Part shown: positions 39,495-47,490 of the stretch, piece by piece
Layout: each line of letters opens with the position of its first letter
Position numbering within the stretch: the stretch's first letter is position 1
Assembly: GCA_019119835.1 (NCBI GenBank)
Contig: DWWE01000046.1
Span: 1-48,078, forward strand
Direction: 5' to 3'
Source of the DNA: Candidatus Gemmiger stercoravium
GTDB taxonomy: Bacteria; Bacillota; Clostridia; Oscillospirales; Ruminococcaceae
DNA length: 48,078 bases
Notes under the pieces: model-generated
The model's database searches: none
What the model was told of the DNA's origin: nothing
Seen by the model: the letters and a program-made list of their open reading frames with translations, nothing else
Position numbers and translations under genes: made by a program

Positions 39495-40395
39495 CGATGC
39501 CAAGTGGAAAAACCTGGCCCGCAACCTTTACAAAGGGGCGCGGTTCGGCTGGAAATACCGGGGCGTGCCGATCCTATCGGCCCAGGCGGGCAACGACCTG
39601 GCAGCCGAATGGCTGCGGCAGGGCCGGGCTTTCTGTTTCGGCCGCTGCGGCGCCACCGAAATGCGCACCGCCGCCGAGTACCTGCGCCCCGGCGGCCAGC
39701 CCTTCGGGGAGACGGTGCGGCGGGAGATCCGGGACCTGTCCGGCGTTTTCCCCACCGACGACGAGACGCTGCGCCGATTCTGCGAGCTGTACATCGACTG
39801 CGCCCACCGTGCCGACCTGCTGGCGCTGTGGGATGTGGGGGCCGAGCGGGCGGTGATCCGCGGCTGCCGGGACACGCAGTTCACCCGGCTGCGGGCGCTG
39901 GAACCCTACTACCATCCCCATCCCTGGAGCGCCGCGCTGGCGGGCCGGCGGGTGCTGGTGGTCCACCCCTTCCGGGACACCATCCTGCGCCAGTATGCCC
40001 GGCGGGAACAGCTCTTCCCCGGCAGCGAGGTGCTGCCGGCCTTCGCCTCCCTCACCGTCGTGCAGGCGGTGCAGGGGCTGGGCGGCCAGCAGACCGGCTA
40101 TGCTTCCTGGTTTGACGCGCTGGCCGACATGCAGCGCCGGATGGACGCGGCGGACTACGAGGTGGCCGTCATCGGGGCGGGGGCCTACGGCCTGCCGCTG
40201 GCCGTCCACGCCCGGGACACCGGCCATGCCGCGATCCAGATGAGCGGCGCCACCCAGCTTTTGTTCGGCATACGGGGCCGCCGGTGGGACACCCACCCCC
40301 AGATCAGCCGGCTGTACAACGACGCCTGGGTCCGCCCGGCCGAAAACGAGGGCATCGCCCGCCGGGACGCGGTGGAGGGCGGAAGTTACTGGTAG
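39487..40395 (+). CDS. Glycan-locus protein of unknown activity (GT-D-like)
   Basis: A 302-residue soluble protein. Visible pieces are FCFGRCGATEMRTAAEYLRP near residues 50-69, SGVFPTDDETLRRFCELYID, GRRVLVVHPFRDTIL and a C-terminal block VAVIGAGAYGLPLAVHARD followed by QMSGATQLLFGIRGRRW. This pattern recurs in hypothetical proteins of capsule clusters. The R-x-G-x-x-E segment is reminiscent of the GT-D fold transferases (DUF1792), which use an acidic motif there; that link is inference. It overlaps the preceding GT4 by eight bases and precedes another GT4 by 19. Transferase is the most likely activity, not proven. Confidence 0.6.
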   Translation: MDNDAKWKNLARNLYKGARFGWKYRGVPILSAQAGNDLAAEWLRQGRAFCFGRCGATEMRTAAEYLRPGGQPFGETVRREIRDLSGVFPTDDETLRRFCELYIDCAHRADLLALWDVGAERAVIRGCRDTQFTRLRALEPYYHPHPWSAALAGRRVLVVHPFRDTILRQYARREQLFPGSEVLPAFASLTVVQAVQGLGGQQTGYASWFDALADMQRRMDAADYEVAVIGAGAYGLPLAVHARDTGHAAIQMSGATQLLFGIRGRRWDTHPQISRLYNDAWVRPAENEGIARRDAVEGGSYW

Positions 40396-40414
40396 ACCGA
40401 AAGGGAAGTCCGTT

Positions 40415-41521
40415 ATGAAGATTTTGATGATCAGCAACCACCTGGGCGTCCAGAGCGGGGTGCAGCGCTATGCGCAGAACCTGCTGCTGAACATGGACCT
40501 GACCCGCTACCGGGTCGATCTGTTCGTGGGGCGCTGCCCGCCGGACCAGGCGTCCTCGGCGCCGCCGCTGGAGGCGGCCGGCGTGCGGATCTTTGCGGTG
40601 CCGGACAACAAAAAGGACCGCACCCGGGCGCTGTGGCGGCACCTGCGCACCCACCGGGATTACGACATCATCCACTACCACACAGCCAGCAAGATCGGGG
40701 CGCTGACCTGCGTGATGATCCGCGCCCTGTGCCCCAAGGCCCGGCTCATTGTACACAGCCACATCGTCTACCCGCCCATCACGCTGGCCTGGCATGTGGC
40801 CCACCGGCTCTACCAGGCCACGGCGGATTACTTCCTGGGCTGCGGGCTGGCCGCCGGGCGGTTCGTGTTCGGCAGCCGCATCGACCGGAAGCCCAACTTC
40901 GCCGTGGCCTGCAATGCGGTGGACCGCAGCCGCTTCCACCCGGATGCAGACGCCCGTGCCCGCATCCGGGCACAGTACGGCATCGCCGACAGCGACCGGC
41001 TGGCCGGCTTCGTGGGGCGGCTCAACCACCAGAAAAACCCGCTGTTTCTGCTGCAGGTCTTCGGGGCGCTGGCCAAGGCGGACCCGGCCTGGAAGCTGCT
41101 GCTGGTGGGCACCGGCGAGATGGAAGCCGAGATGCGCCGGACGGTGCAGCAGCAGGGGCTGGAGACCAGGGTGTTGTTTGCCGGCGTGCAGACCGACGTG
41201 CCCGCCTACATGAATGCCTTCGACCTGTTTTTGCTGCCCAGCAACTTCGAGGGCAGCCCGGTCACGCTGGTGGAGGCCCAGGGCTGCGGGGTGCCCTGCC
41301 TGACCAGCACCAACGTGCCGGACGACGGCGCCGTGACCGAGCTGGTCCACTTCCTGCCGCTGTCCGCCCCGCTGAGCCGCTGGGCGGACACGGCCCGGGC
41401 CATTGCCGGGCAGGGCCCCCACGCCGACCACTGGGACCGGCTGACCGCCGCCGGCTATGAGCAGCGGGACGCCGCCCGGCGGATGGAACGCCTTTACGAC
41501 GAATTGGCAGGTGGAAGATGA
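40415..41521 (+). CDS. GT4-type glycosyltransferase (EpsF-like)
   Basis: A 368-residue GT-B transferase. N-terminus KILMISNHLGVQSGVQRYAQ has the G-G/S-G-V-x-R loop typical of EpsF/EpsD-like enzymes; YDIIHYHTASKIGAL and LIVHSHIVYPP follow. C-terminal half has GFVGRLNHQKNPLFLLQVF, LLLVGTGEMEAEM and NFEGSPVTLVEAQGCGVPC with the E-x-x-x-x-x-x-x-E core. GAAAGGGAA precedes the ATG. It overlaps the fucosyltransferase by four bases (ATGA), so the two are likely made in step and may act in sequence. Confidence 0.92.
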   Translation: MKILMISNHLGVQSGVQRYAQNLLLNMDLTRYRVDLFVGRCPPDQASSAPPLEAAGVRIFAVPDNKKDRTRALWRHLRTHRDYDIIHYHTASKIGALTCVMIRALCPKARLIVHSHIVYPPITLAWHVAHRLYQATADYFLGCGLAAGRFVFGSRIDRKPNFAVACNAVDRSRFHPDADARARIRAQYGIADSDRLAGFVGRLNHQKNPLFLLQVFGALAKADPAWKLLLVGTGEMEAEMRRTVQQQGLETRVLFAGVQTDVPAYMNAFDLFLLPSNFEGSPVTLVEAQGCGVPCLTSTNVPDDGAVTELVHFLPLSAPLSRWADTARAIAGQGPHADHWDRLTAAGYEQRDAARRMERLYDELAGGR

Positions 41522-42444
41522 TTTACGCAGAACTTGCCGGCGGGCTCGGCAACCAGATGTTTGTCTATGCCTTCGGGCGGGCGCTGGCCCTGCAGGGCGG
41601 GGAGGAACTGACCCTGCTGGACCGGCGGGACTGGCAGGCCGGCGCGCCCGCCCACACCGCCTGCGCCCTCACCGCGCTGTCGCTGCCCGCCGGGGTGCGC
41701 ATCCTGACCGAGCCGCAGTACGCCAAACGGCATCTGCCCCGGCAGAACCTGGCCAAGACACTGATGATCAAGGCCGAACAGCGCGGCGGCATGATGGCCC
41801 GGGACTGGCACGGCTTCGAAGCCCGCATGGCCCCGCTGCTCAACCTGGCAGGGCTGCACTTTGTCACCGACGGGTATGTGCCGGTGCGCCGGGGCCCGGC
41901 CCGGGACTTTTTGTGCTGGGGCTATTTCCAGAGCCCCCGGTATTTTGCCGGCGCCGAGGCGGCGATCCGCCGGGAACTGCGCAGCCCGGCCCCGCCGGCG
42001 GGGCCGCTGGCCGAAGAGATCCGGGCGGCGGCCCACCCGGTCTGCGTCCACCTGCGCCGGGGGGATTACCAGGCCCCCGAAAACGCGATCTTCCAGGTCT
42101 GCACGCCGGCCTACTACGCCGCCGCGGTGGCCGCCGCCGCCCGCACCTGGCCGGACGCCCGGCTGTTCGTATTCAGCGACGACCCGGACTGGGCCCGCGC
42201 CCACCTGCAGACCGGCGGCCTGCCGGCGACCTACGCCCCCCGCGGGTCGGCCGCCGGGGACCTGGCCCTGATGCAGCTGTGCCGGGGGTTTGTGATGAGC
42301 AATTCCACCTACAGCTGGTGGGCCCAGTACCTGGCCCCGGCCCAGGACAAGCGGGTGTGGGCGCCCGACCGCTGGTACGCCCACACCAAACAAACCGACC
42401 TCTACCTGCCGGATTGGCAGAAAATCCCCACCCAGCCGGCCTGA
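41518..42444 (+). CDS. Alpha-1,2-fucosyltransferase, family GT11
   Basis: Transfers L-fucose from GDP-fucose to a beta-galactose (or similar) acceptor through an alpha-1,2 bond, giving an H-type unit. The 308-residue GT-B protein has the family start MIYAELAGGLGNQMFVYAFG, the diagnostic H-x-R-R-x-D motif at residues 178-183 (VCVHLRRGDYQ) and SNSTYSWWAQYL at about 261-272. DLALMQLCRGFVMSN lies between. The donor can be provided by gmd-fcl-manC 28 kb upstream. It has no membrane segment, as usual for bacterial GT11. The overlap with the preceding GT4 and proximity to GT6 point to a shared repeat unit. Confidence 0.93.
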   Translation: MIYAELAGGLGNQMFVYAFGRALALQGGEELTLLDRRDWQAGAPAHTACALTALSLPAGVRILTEPQYAKRHLPRQNLAKTLMIKAEQRGGMMARDWHGFEARMAPLLNLAGLHFVTDGYVPVRRGPARDFLCWGYFQSPRYFAGAEAAIRRELRSPAPPAGPLAEEIRAAAHPVCVHLRRGDYQAPENAIFQVCTPAYYAAAVAAAARTWPDARLFVFSDDPDWARAHLQTGGLPATYAPRGSAAGDLALMQLCRGFVMSNSTYSWWAQYLAPAQDKRVWAPDRWYAHTKQTDLYLPDWQKIPTQPA

Positions 42445-42471
42445 GCGCGGCTGCCGCAGAAAGGAACGATC

Positions 42472-43998
42472 TTGAGAAGCAAACGCACCCTCATCAACAT
42501 CGCCTACGCGCTGGGCACCAGCCTGCTGTTGCTGCTGCTGGGGCTGGCCACCCGCCGCCTCATGGTCTTCAACTTCGGCGACGGCATCGCCCAGGCCACC
42601 GGCGTGGTGGAAAAACTGTTCAACTTCTTCTCCATCGCCGAGTTCGGGGTGGGCAGCGTCATCAGCTACCGGCTGTATGAGCAGATCGCCGCCCGGGACC
42701 ACGAAAAGATCAGCAAGTACATGTCCATGTACAAGTGGGCCTACCGGGCGGTGGGGCTGCTGATCTGCCTGCTGGCCCTGGCGGGGGCGGCGGCCCTGCC
42801 CTGGATCATGCCCGGCGCCGACATGCAGGCCGCCTGCACCGTCTACGGGCTGCACGCGCTGTCCACCCTGTCCAGCTACTTCCTGGTCACCCGGCGGCTG
42901 ATGTACACCTGCACCCAGCAGGGGTATGTCTGCACCCGCATCGACTTCCTGTTCAACGTGGCCACCTACCTGGCCCGCATCGGCATCGCCCTGTGGTGGC
43001 CCAACTATGTGCTGTATTTCGGCGTCACCATCCTCATGAACACCGCCGCCAACCTGGTGGTGGCCTGGCGTTTCCGGCGGGATTTCCCCTATGTGCGGGA
43101 TGTCCGGGTCACGCTGGACGACTTCCGCAGCCTGGGGATCTTCCACGACCTGCGGTACTACCTGGTCCACCGGCTCTCCAACACGATCTACGGCTCCTCC
43201 GACACCATCGTCACCTCCCGCATGGGGGGCGCGGCCCTCACCACCAACCTGGGCAACTACACCTCCATCGCCGACAGCGCCACCAACATCGGCAACAAGA
43301 TCATGGACAGCTTCTCGGCGGGCATCGGCAACATCGTCTACGACAAGGAGGCCGGCCGCAACGACCACGACAAGCAGGTCTTCTGGGGGCTGGACCTGTT
43401 CAGCTACCTCTTTGCCAGCTTTGTGGCCACCGCCTACTTCTGCCTGTTCCAGCCCTTCATGACGCTGTGGATGGGCGCCGACCGGCTGCTGCCCTTCGCC
43501 TTCCTTCTTTTGTTCTGCCTCAATGAGTATGTGGGCTGGAACCACCGGATGCTGGGGTCCTACCGCGCCGTGCTGGGCCATTTCGAGCAGGACCAGTGGT
43601 TCATGGTGGCTTCGGCGGCCGTCAACCTGATCCTCAGCTTCGCGCTGTTCCCGGCGTTCGACATCACCGGCGCGCTGGCCGCCACCGTGGCGGCCCACTG
43701 CATCATGTGGGCGGGGCGTATCGTGGTGGTGTTCCGGCAGTATATGCGGGGCAGCATGGGCCATTACCTGTGCATGCAGGCGCTGCACGCCGTCACGCTG
43801 GCGGCCTGCATGGGGCTGACCTGGGCGGCCTGCAGGGCCGTGCCCCTGGGCGGCTGGCTGGGCCTGGCGCCGCGGGCCGTCATCGTCTGCCTGCTGCCCA
43901 ACCTGCTGAACCTGGCGTTTTACGGCTGGAGCAGCGACGCCGCCTACCTGCGGGAATATGCGGCGCGCATCGTACGGAAAAGGAGGGACCGCACATGA
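42472..43998 (+). CDS. Wzx-like polysaccharide flippase (PST/MATE-type)
   Basis: A 508-residue membrane protein with about 12-14 helices, starting TLINIAYALGTSLLLLLLGL and VFNFGDGIAQATG. It fits the polysaccharide transporter (PST) branch of the MOP superfamily that flips lipid-linked repeat units across the membrane. Loops such as GSSDTIVTSRMGGAALTTNL correspond to the family's conserved SDTIVIS-type segment. The start is TTG 42472, with AAAGGA six bases before. It overlaps the GT6 gene by four bases. It implies a Wzx/Wzy-like assembly; the likely polymerase or ligase is the GT-C type protein encoded two genes on, or lies outside. Confidence 0.88.
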   Translation: MRSKRTLINIAYALGTSLLLLLLGLATRRLMVFNFGDGIAQATGVVEKLFNFFSIAEFGVGSVISYRLYEQIAARDHEKISKYMSMYKWAYRAVGLLICLLALAGAAALPWIMPGADMQAACTVYGLHALSTLSSYFLVTRRLMYTCTQQGYVCTRIDFLFNVATYLARIGIALWWPNYVLYFGVTILMNTAANLVVAWRFRRDFPYVRDVRVTLDDFRSLGIFHDLRYYLVHRLSNTIYGSSDTIVTSRMGGAALTTNLGNYTSIADSATNIGNKIMDSFSAGIGNIVYDKEAGRNDHDKQVFWGLDLFSYLFASFVATAYFCLFQPFMTLWMGADRLLPFAFLLLFCLNEYVGWNHRMLGSYRAVLGHFEQDQWFMVASAAVNLILSFALFPAFDITGALAATVAAHCIMWAGRIVVVFRQYMRGSMGHYLCMQALHAVTLAACMGLTWAACRAVPLGGWLGLAPRAVIVCLLPNLLNLAFYGWSSDAAYLREYAARIVRKRRDRT

Positions 43999-44834
43999 AC
44001 CGAACGCCGCGCGTGGCGGTGCTGTATCTGTGCACCGGCGCCTACCGGGTGTTCTGGCATGACTTCTACCCCAATTTCAAGGAACATTTTCTGCCGGACT
44101 GCGAACGCACCTTCTTTGTCTTTACCGACGCGCCGGACCTTGCCTATACGGACCGGCCCGATGTGCGGCGCATCGAACAGCAGGCCCTGCCCTGGCCCTA
44201 CAGTACGATGCAGCGGTTCGACGCTTTTCTGGGGCAGGCGGAAACACTGGCCGGGTACGACTACCTGTTTTTTGCCAACGCCAACCTGCGCTGCCTGCGG
44301 GATGTGACGGCGGCGGAACTGCTGCCCGATGCCGCCGGGGGCCGGGACCTGACGGTGGTCTGCCACCTGCCCTACTATGGCAAAAACCCGATCTTCCACC
44401 CCTATGAGCGGCGCCGCAAAAGCCGGGCGTGCATCCCCTACAACTGCGGGACCTGGTATGTGGCGGGGGGCCTCAACGGCGGGCAGAGCGCCGCCTACCT
44501 GGAACTGTGCCGGGAACTCAAAGCCCGCACCGACGAGGACCTGCGGCGGGGCGTCATCGCCCGCTTCCATGACGAAAGCCAGCTCAACCGGCTGGTGGCC
44601 GAGCAGCCCGGGCGGTTCCGGGTGCTGGGCCCGGACTACTGCACCCCCGAGGAGACCCCCACCGGCAGGGAGGCCGTCCGGGTATTGCAGAAATCGCACT
44701 ATATCGACATGCGTTCGGTCAGGGGGCCGGTCCGGCGGCAGAACTGCCTGCAGCGCAAGTGGGGGGCGTTCTGCGAAAACTGGCTGCCCTACCTGTGGTG
44801 GGCGCGGGACGCCCTGCTGCGGCGCAGTGTTTAG
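43995..44834 (+). CDS. Family GT6 glycosyltransferase (ABO blood-group-like, NXN type)
   Basis: A 279-residue single-domain retaining GT-A enzyme. Matches to vertebrate ABO transferases run the length of the domain: RTFFVFTDAPD (VFTDQP in human), WPYSTMQRFDAF, YDYLFFANANLRC, YERRRKSRACIPYNCGTWYV and FHDESQLNRLV (HDESHLN in human). The metal-binding D-x-D is replaced by Asn95-Ala-Asn97, as in bacterial GT6 enzymes such as Bacteroides ovatus BoGT6a, which is metal independent and transfers GalNAc to Fuc-alpha-1,2-Gal. HDES begins at His192. At the A/B-deciding site it has Ala and Gly (266/268 numbering) rather than Leu/Gly or Met/Ala, so donor choice is open. Confidence 0.92.
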   Translation: MNRTPRVAVLYLCTGAYRVFWHDFYPNFKEHFLPDCERTFFVFTDAPDLAYTDRPDVRRIEQQALPWPYSTMQRFDAFLGQAETLAGYDYLFFANANLRCLRDVTAAELLPDAAGGRDLTVVCHLPYYGKNPIFHPYERRRKSRACIPYNCGTWYVAGGLNGGQSAAYLELCRELKARTDEDLRRGVIARFHDESQLNRLVAEQPGRFRVLGPDYCTPEETPTGREAVRVLQKSHYIDMRSVRGPVRRQNCLQRKWGAFCENWLPYLWWARDALLRRSV

Positions 44835-44858
44835 AGCGGATGGAAAGGAGACGGCGTT

Positions 44859-46589
44859 TTGCAGTTGACAAAAAATGAGCGGGCGGTGCAGGGCAGTCTG
44901 GCCGTACTGGCCCTGGTGTGCGCCGCCGTGCTGGTGCGCACGGCGCTGACCGGGCTGGAGATCGACGAACCCTACGCGCTGGCCCTGGGGTACCGGCTGG
45001 TCAGCGGCGACCGCCTGTTTGCCTCCATGTGGGAGCCACACCAGCTTTCCGCCCTGCCTTCCGCCGCGCTGATGGCCCTTTACCTGGGCCTGACGGGCAC
45101 CACCACCGGCGTGCTGCTCTTCTTCCGGGCGGTGGCGCTGGCGTGCAAGGCGGCCCTGAGCTGGGCCTTTTACCGGGAATTCCGCCGCGACCTGGGGCCG
45201 GCGGGGGCCGGTCTGGCGGCGCTGGTGCTGGCGCTTTACACCCCCAAGTGGTTCCTGGGGCCGGACTACACCGGCCAGCAGTTCCATTTTACGCTGGCGG
45301 CCTTCCTCTGCCTGCACCACTATGTGACCCGCGGGTTCCGCCGCCCCTGGCTGGTGGTGCTGGGGGCGGTGTGCGCCTGCTTCGGCTTCCTGGCATTCCC
45401 CCAGAGCGCTGCGGCCTTCGCGGTGCTGTGGCCCGGTATGTTCCTGCTGGGCCGCCGGGGCGGCGAACCGCGCTTTGCCGGGGTGCCGCGGGGCGCGTGG
45501 CTGCTGCTGGGCACCTGCGCGGTCTGCGGCGGGGCGTTCCTGGCCTGGGCGCTGCAGGGCATGGGGTTCGACCTGGCCGCGTTTCTCGAACGCGTGCAGC
45601 TGATCCTCCACGACCCGCAGTATGATTTCACCGCGGCCGAGCGTCTGGCCCAGCTGGGGCAGCAGGCGCTGCCGGTGCTGCGCGGCCTGCTGTGGCCGCT
45701 GCTGGCCGCAGGGGCGTTCTGCCTTGCGGTGCGTCTGCGGCGGGGCGCCGTGCCCGGCGGCGCGGGGCTGTTCCTGGGCCTCTGGGGGCTGCTGGCCGTT
45801 ATGCAGTGCGCCCTGCGCGCCGTGCGGGATGGCAGCCTGGATGAGCGGCAGTTCCTGCCGGTGCTGGTGCTGGCCGGGGCCTGGGGCTTCTGGCGCGCCC
45901 GGCGGCAGCCCGGGGCGGCGGCGCTGTTCTGGCTGGGATACCTGACGGGGCTGGCGGCCTACGCCTTTATCCTGCGTTCCACGCTGGTGGGGCTGCCCGC
46001 CACCTTCATGTACCTGACCTGGCCGGCGGTGTGCGGCGTGATGATGCTGGCGGGCGCGGACCACCGCCTCCTGCGCTGGCTGGGCGGGGCGCTGCTGGCG
46101 GCGGTGCTGCTGTTCCTGGCGGTCTGCCGGGTCTGGTGCGTCCAGGTCACCGGCTGGAAGCCCGCCACCGTGGCCGATACCCCGCTGGTGCAGATCGAAC
46201 ACGGTCCGGCCAAAGGCATTTGGGCCGACGAAAAAGCCGCCGATATGCAGGAATGTCTCTACGAGGCGCTGCAGCCCTTTGCAGGGCAGGCGGTGCTGCA
46301 GGCCATCGGGGAACAGAACGGCCTGGGCTTCCTCATGGCCGACGGCACGCTGACGGTGGCCCAGGCGTCGGTGATCTCGGGCACCGACAGCGACCCGCGC
46401 TTTACGCTGTACTACACGCTGCTGCCGGAAAAACTGCCCGCCGTGGTCCTGTACGACGACGCCGAAGTGCGGGACATGGACGCCTTCCATGCCTGGATCG
46501 AGGAAAACTTTGCCGTTACCGGCCGCCATACCGTCACCCACGGCACGGCCAGCCTGCAGGTGCTGACCATCGGCGGCTGGGCCGGGTGA
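44859..46589 (+). CDS. GT-C fold membrane glycosyltransferase (PMT/ArnT-like)
   Basis: A 576-residue protein with about ten membrane helices over residues 12-430 and a C-terminal soluble domain of about 145 residues. The first extracytoplasmic loop has IDEPYALALGYRLVSGDRLF, matching the catalytic D-E motif of the GT-C / ArnT-PMT superfamily, then WEPHQLSALPSAALMALYLG. Such enzymes use lipid-phosphate sugars at the outer face of the membrane. It could modify the exported glycan or act in place of a Wzy polymerase. The start is TTG 44859, behind AAAGGAG. A hairpin follows the gene. Confidence 0.78.
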   Translation: MQLTKNERAVQGSLAVLALVCAAVLVRTALTGLEIDEPYALALGYRLVSGDRLFASMWEPHQLSALPSAALMALYLGLTGTTTGVLLFFRAVALACKAALSWAFYREFRRDLGPAGAGLAALVLALYTPKWFLGPDYTGQQFHFTLAAFLCLHHYVTRGFRRPWLVVLGAVCACFGFLAFPQSAAAFAVLWPGMFLLGRRGGEPRFAGVPRGAWLLLGTCAVCGGAFLAWALQGMGFDLAAFLERVQLILHDPQYDFTAAERLAQLGQQALPVLRGLLWPLLAAGAFCLAVRLRRGAVPGGAGLFLGLWGLLAVMQCALRAVRDGSLDERQFLPVLVLAGAWGFWRARRQPGAAALFWLGYLTGLAAYAFILRSTLVGLPATFMYLTWPAVCGVMMLAGADHRLLRWLGGALLAAVLLFLAVCRVWCVQVTGWKPATVADTPLVQIEHGPAKGIWADEKAADMQECLYEALQPFAGQAVLQAIGEQNGLGFLMADGTLTVAQASVISGTDSDPRFTLYYTLLPEKLPAVVLYDDAEVRDMDAFHAWIEENFAVTGRHTVTHGTASLQVLTIGGWAG

Positions 46590-46591
46590 CC

Positions 46592-46624
46592 CGCCGCGCC
46601 CCGTTGCGGGCGGCGCTGTTTTGT
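46592..46624 (+). terminator. Weak intrinsic terminator inside the glycan cluster
   Basis: CGCCGCGCCC and GGGCGGCG form a stem with a small bulge, followed by CTGTTTTGTG. It sits in the only gap longer than 30 bases in the cluster and may reduce read-through to the last two genes. Confidence 0.4.
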
Positions 46625-46683
46625 GCTATTGTTACTATAAGAACCGGCTCGCCCTGCGCCTGCCGCCAAAGGAGCTTTCACCG

Positions 46684-47478
46684 ATGGAAAAACTGCTGGT
46701 ATTTATCCCCGCCTACAACTGCGAAAAACAGGTGCCCCGCGTCCTGACCCAACTGCTGGACCCCCGGGTGGCCCCGTGGGTGGGGGCGTGCATCGTGGTC
46801 AACAACCGTTCTGCCGACGGCACCGAAGCCGCCGTGCAGGACTGGCGCCGCCGCCACCCCGAAGCGCCGGTGCATCTGCTGCGCAACGACCAGAACTACG
46901 GCCTGGGCGGCAGCCATAAGGTGGCTTTCGGCTACGCGGCGGCCCACGGGTACGGGCATCTGGTGGTGCTCCACGGGGACGACCAGGGAGCCATCGCCGA
47001 CCTGCTGCCCATCCTGGAGAGCGGCGCCTACAAACAGTACGACTGCTGCCTGGGTTCCCGTTTCATGAAAGGCAGCCGCATCAAGGGCTACAGCGCGCTG
47101 CGGGTGGTGGGCAACCACGGCTTCAACGCCCTGTTCAGCCTGGTGGCCCGCCGCCGCATCACCGACCTGGGCAGCGGGCTCAATCTCTACGCCGTGGCCC
47201 CGCTCAAAAACGGGTATTACAAAAAATTCCCCGATACGCTGTATTTCAACGACTGCATGATCCTGGCGCTCTGCCAGATGAAGCAGAAGGTCCTGTTTTT
47301 CCCCATCAGCTGGCGGGAGGAGGACCAGGTCAGCAACAACAAGCTCACCAGCTTCGGCGTCAGCCTGCTCAAGCTCTGCGGGCGGTATCTGCGCGGGCCC
47401 CGGGCTTTCGTCGAGCGGGAATGGCGCAGCAAGATCATCGACGACTATACCTACACCGAGATCCCGGTGCAGCAGTAA
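46684..47478 (+). CDS. GT2-type glycosyltransferase
   Basis: A 264-residue GT-A transferase of the dolichyl-phosphate mannose synthase-like kind. LVFIPAYNCEKQVPRVLTQL opens the Rossmann-like fold; VVNNRSADGTEAAV, NDQNYGLGGSHKVAFGYA and the acidic metal site LVVLHGDDQG follow (H-G-D-D), then GSRF and DLGSGLNLYAV. WREEDQVSN provides the C-terminal E-D pair. No trailing membrane helices, so it is soluble or peripheral. It may make the polyprenyl-phosphate sugar used by the GT-C enzyme. AAAGGAG lies ten bases before the ATG, and the epimerase gene follows 12 bases on. Confidence 0.9.
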   Translation: MEKLLVFIPAYNCEKQVPRVLTQLLDPRVAPWVGACIVVNNRSADGTEAAVQDWRRRHPEAPVHLLRNDQNYGLGGSHKVAFGYAAAHGYGHLVVLHGDDQGAIADLLPILESGAYKQYDCCLGSRFMKGSRIKGYSALRVVGNHGFNALFSLVARRRITDLGSGLNLYAVAPLKNGYYKKFPDTLYFNDCMILALCQMKQKVLFFPISWREEDQVSNNKLTSFGVSLLKLCGRYLRGPRAFVEREWRSKIIDDYTYTEIPVQQ

Positions 47479-47490
47479 GGAGGTATCCCT

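Noticed and set aside
37368-39524. Long minus-strand open frame under the glycosyltransferases (similar ones at 14340-16448, 41494-43788 and 43944-46541)
   Set aside because: Mirror-image of real codon use on the plus strand. The products are His/Gly/Gln-rich without known domains.
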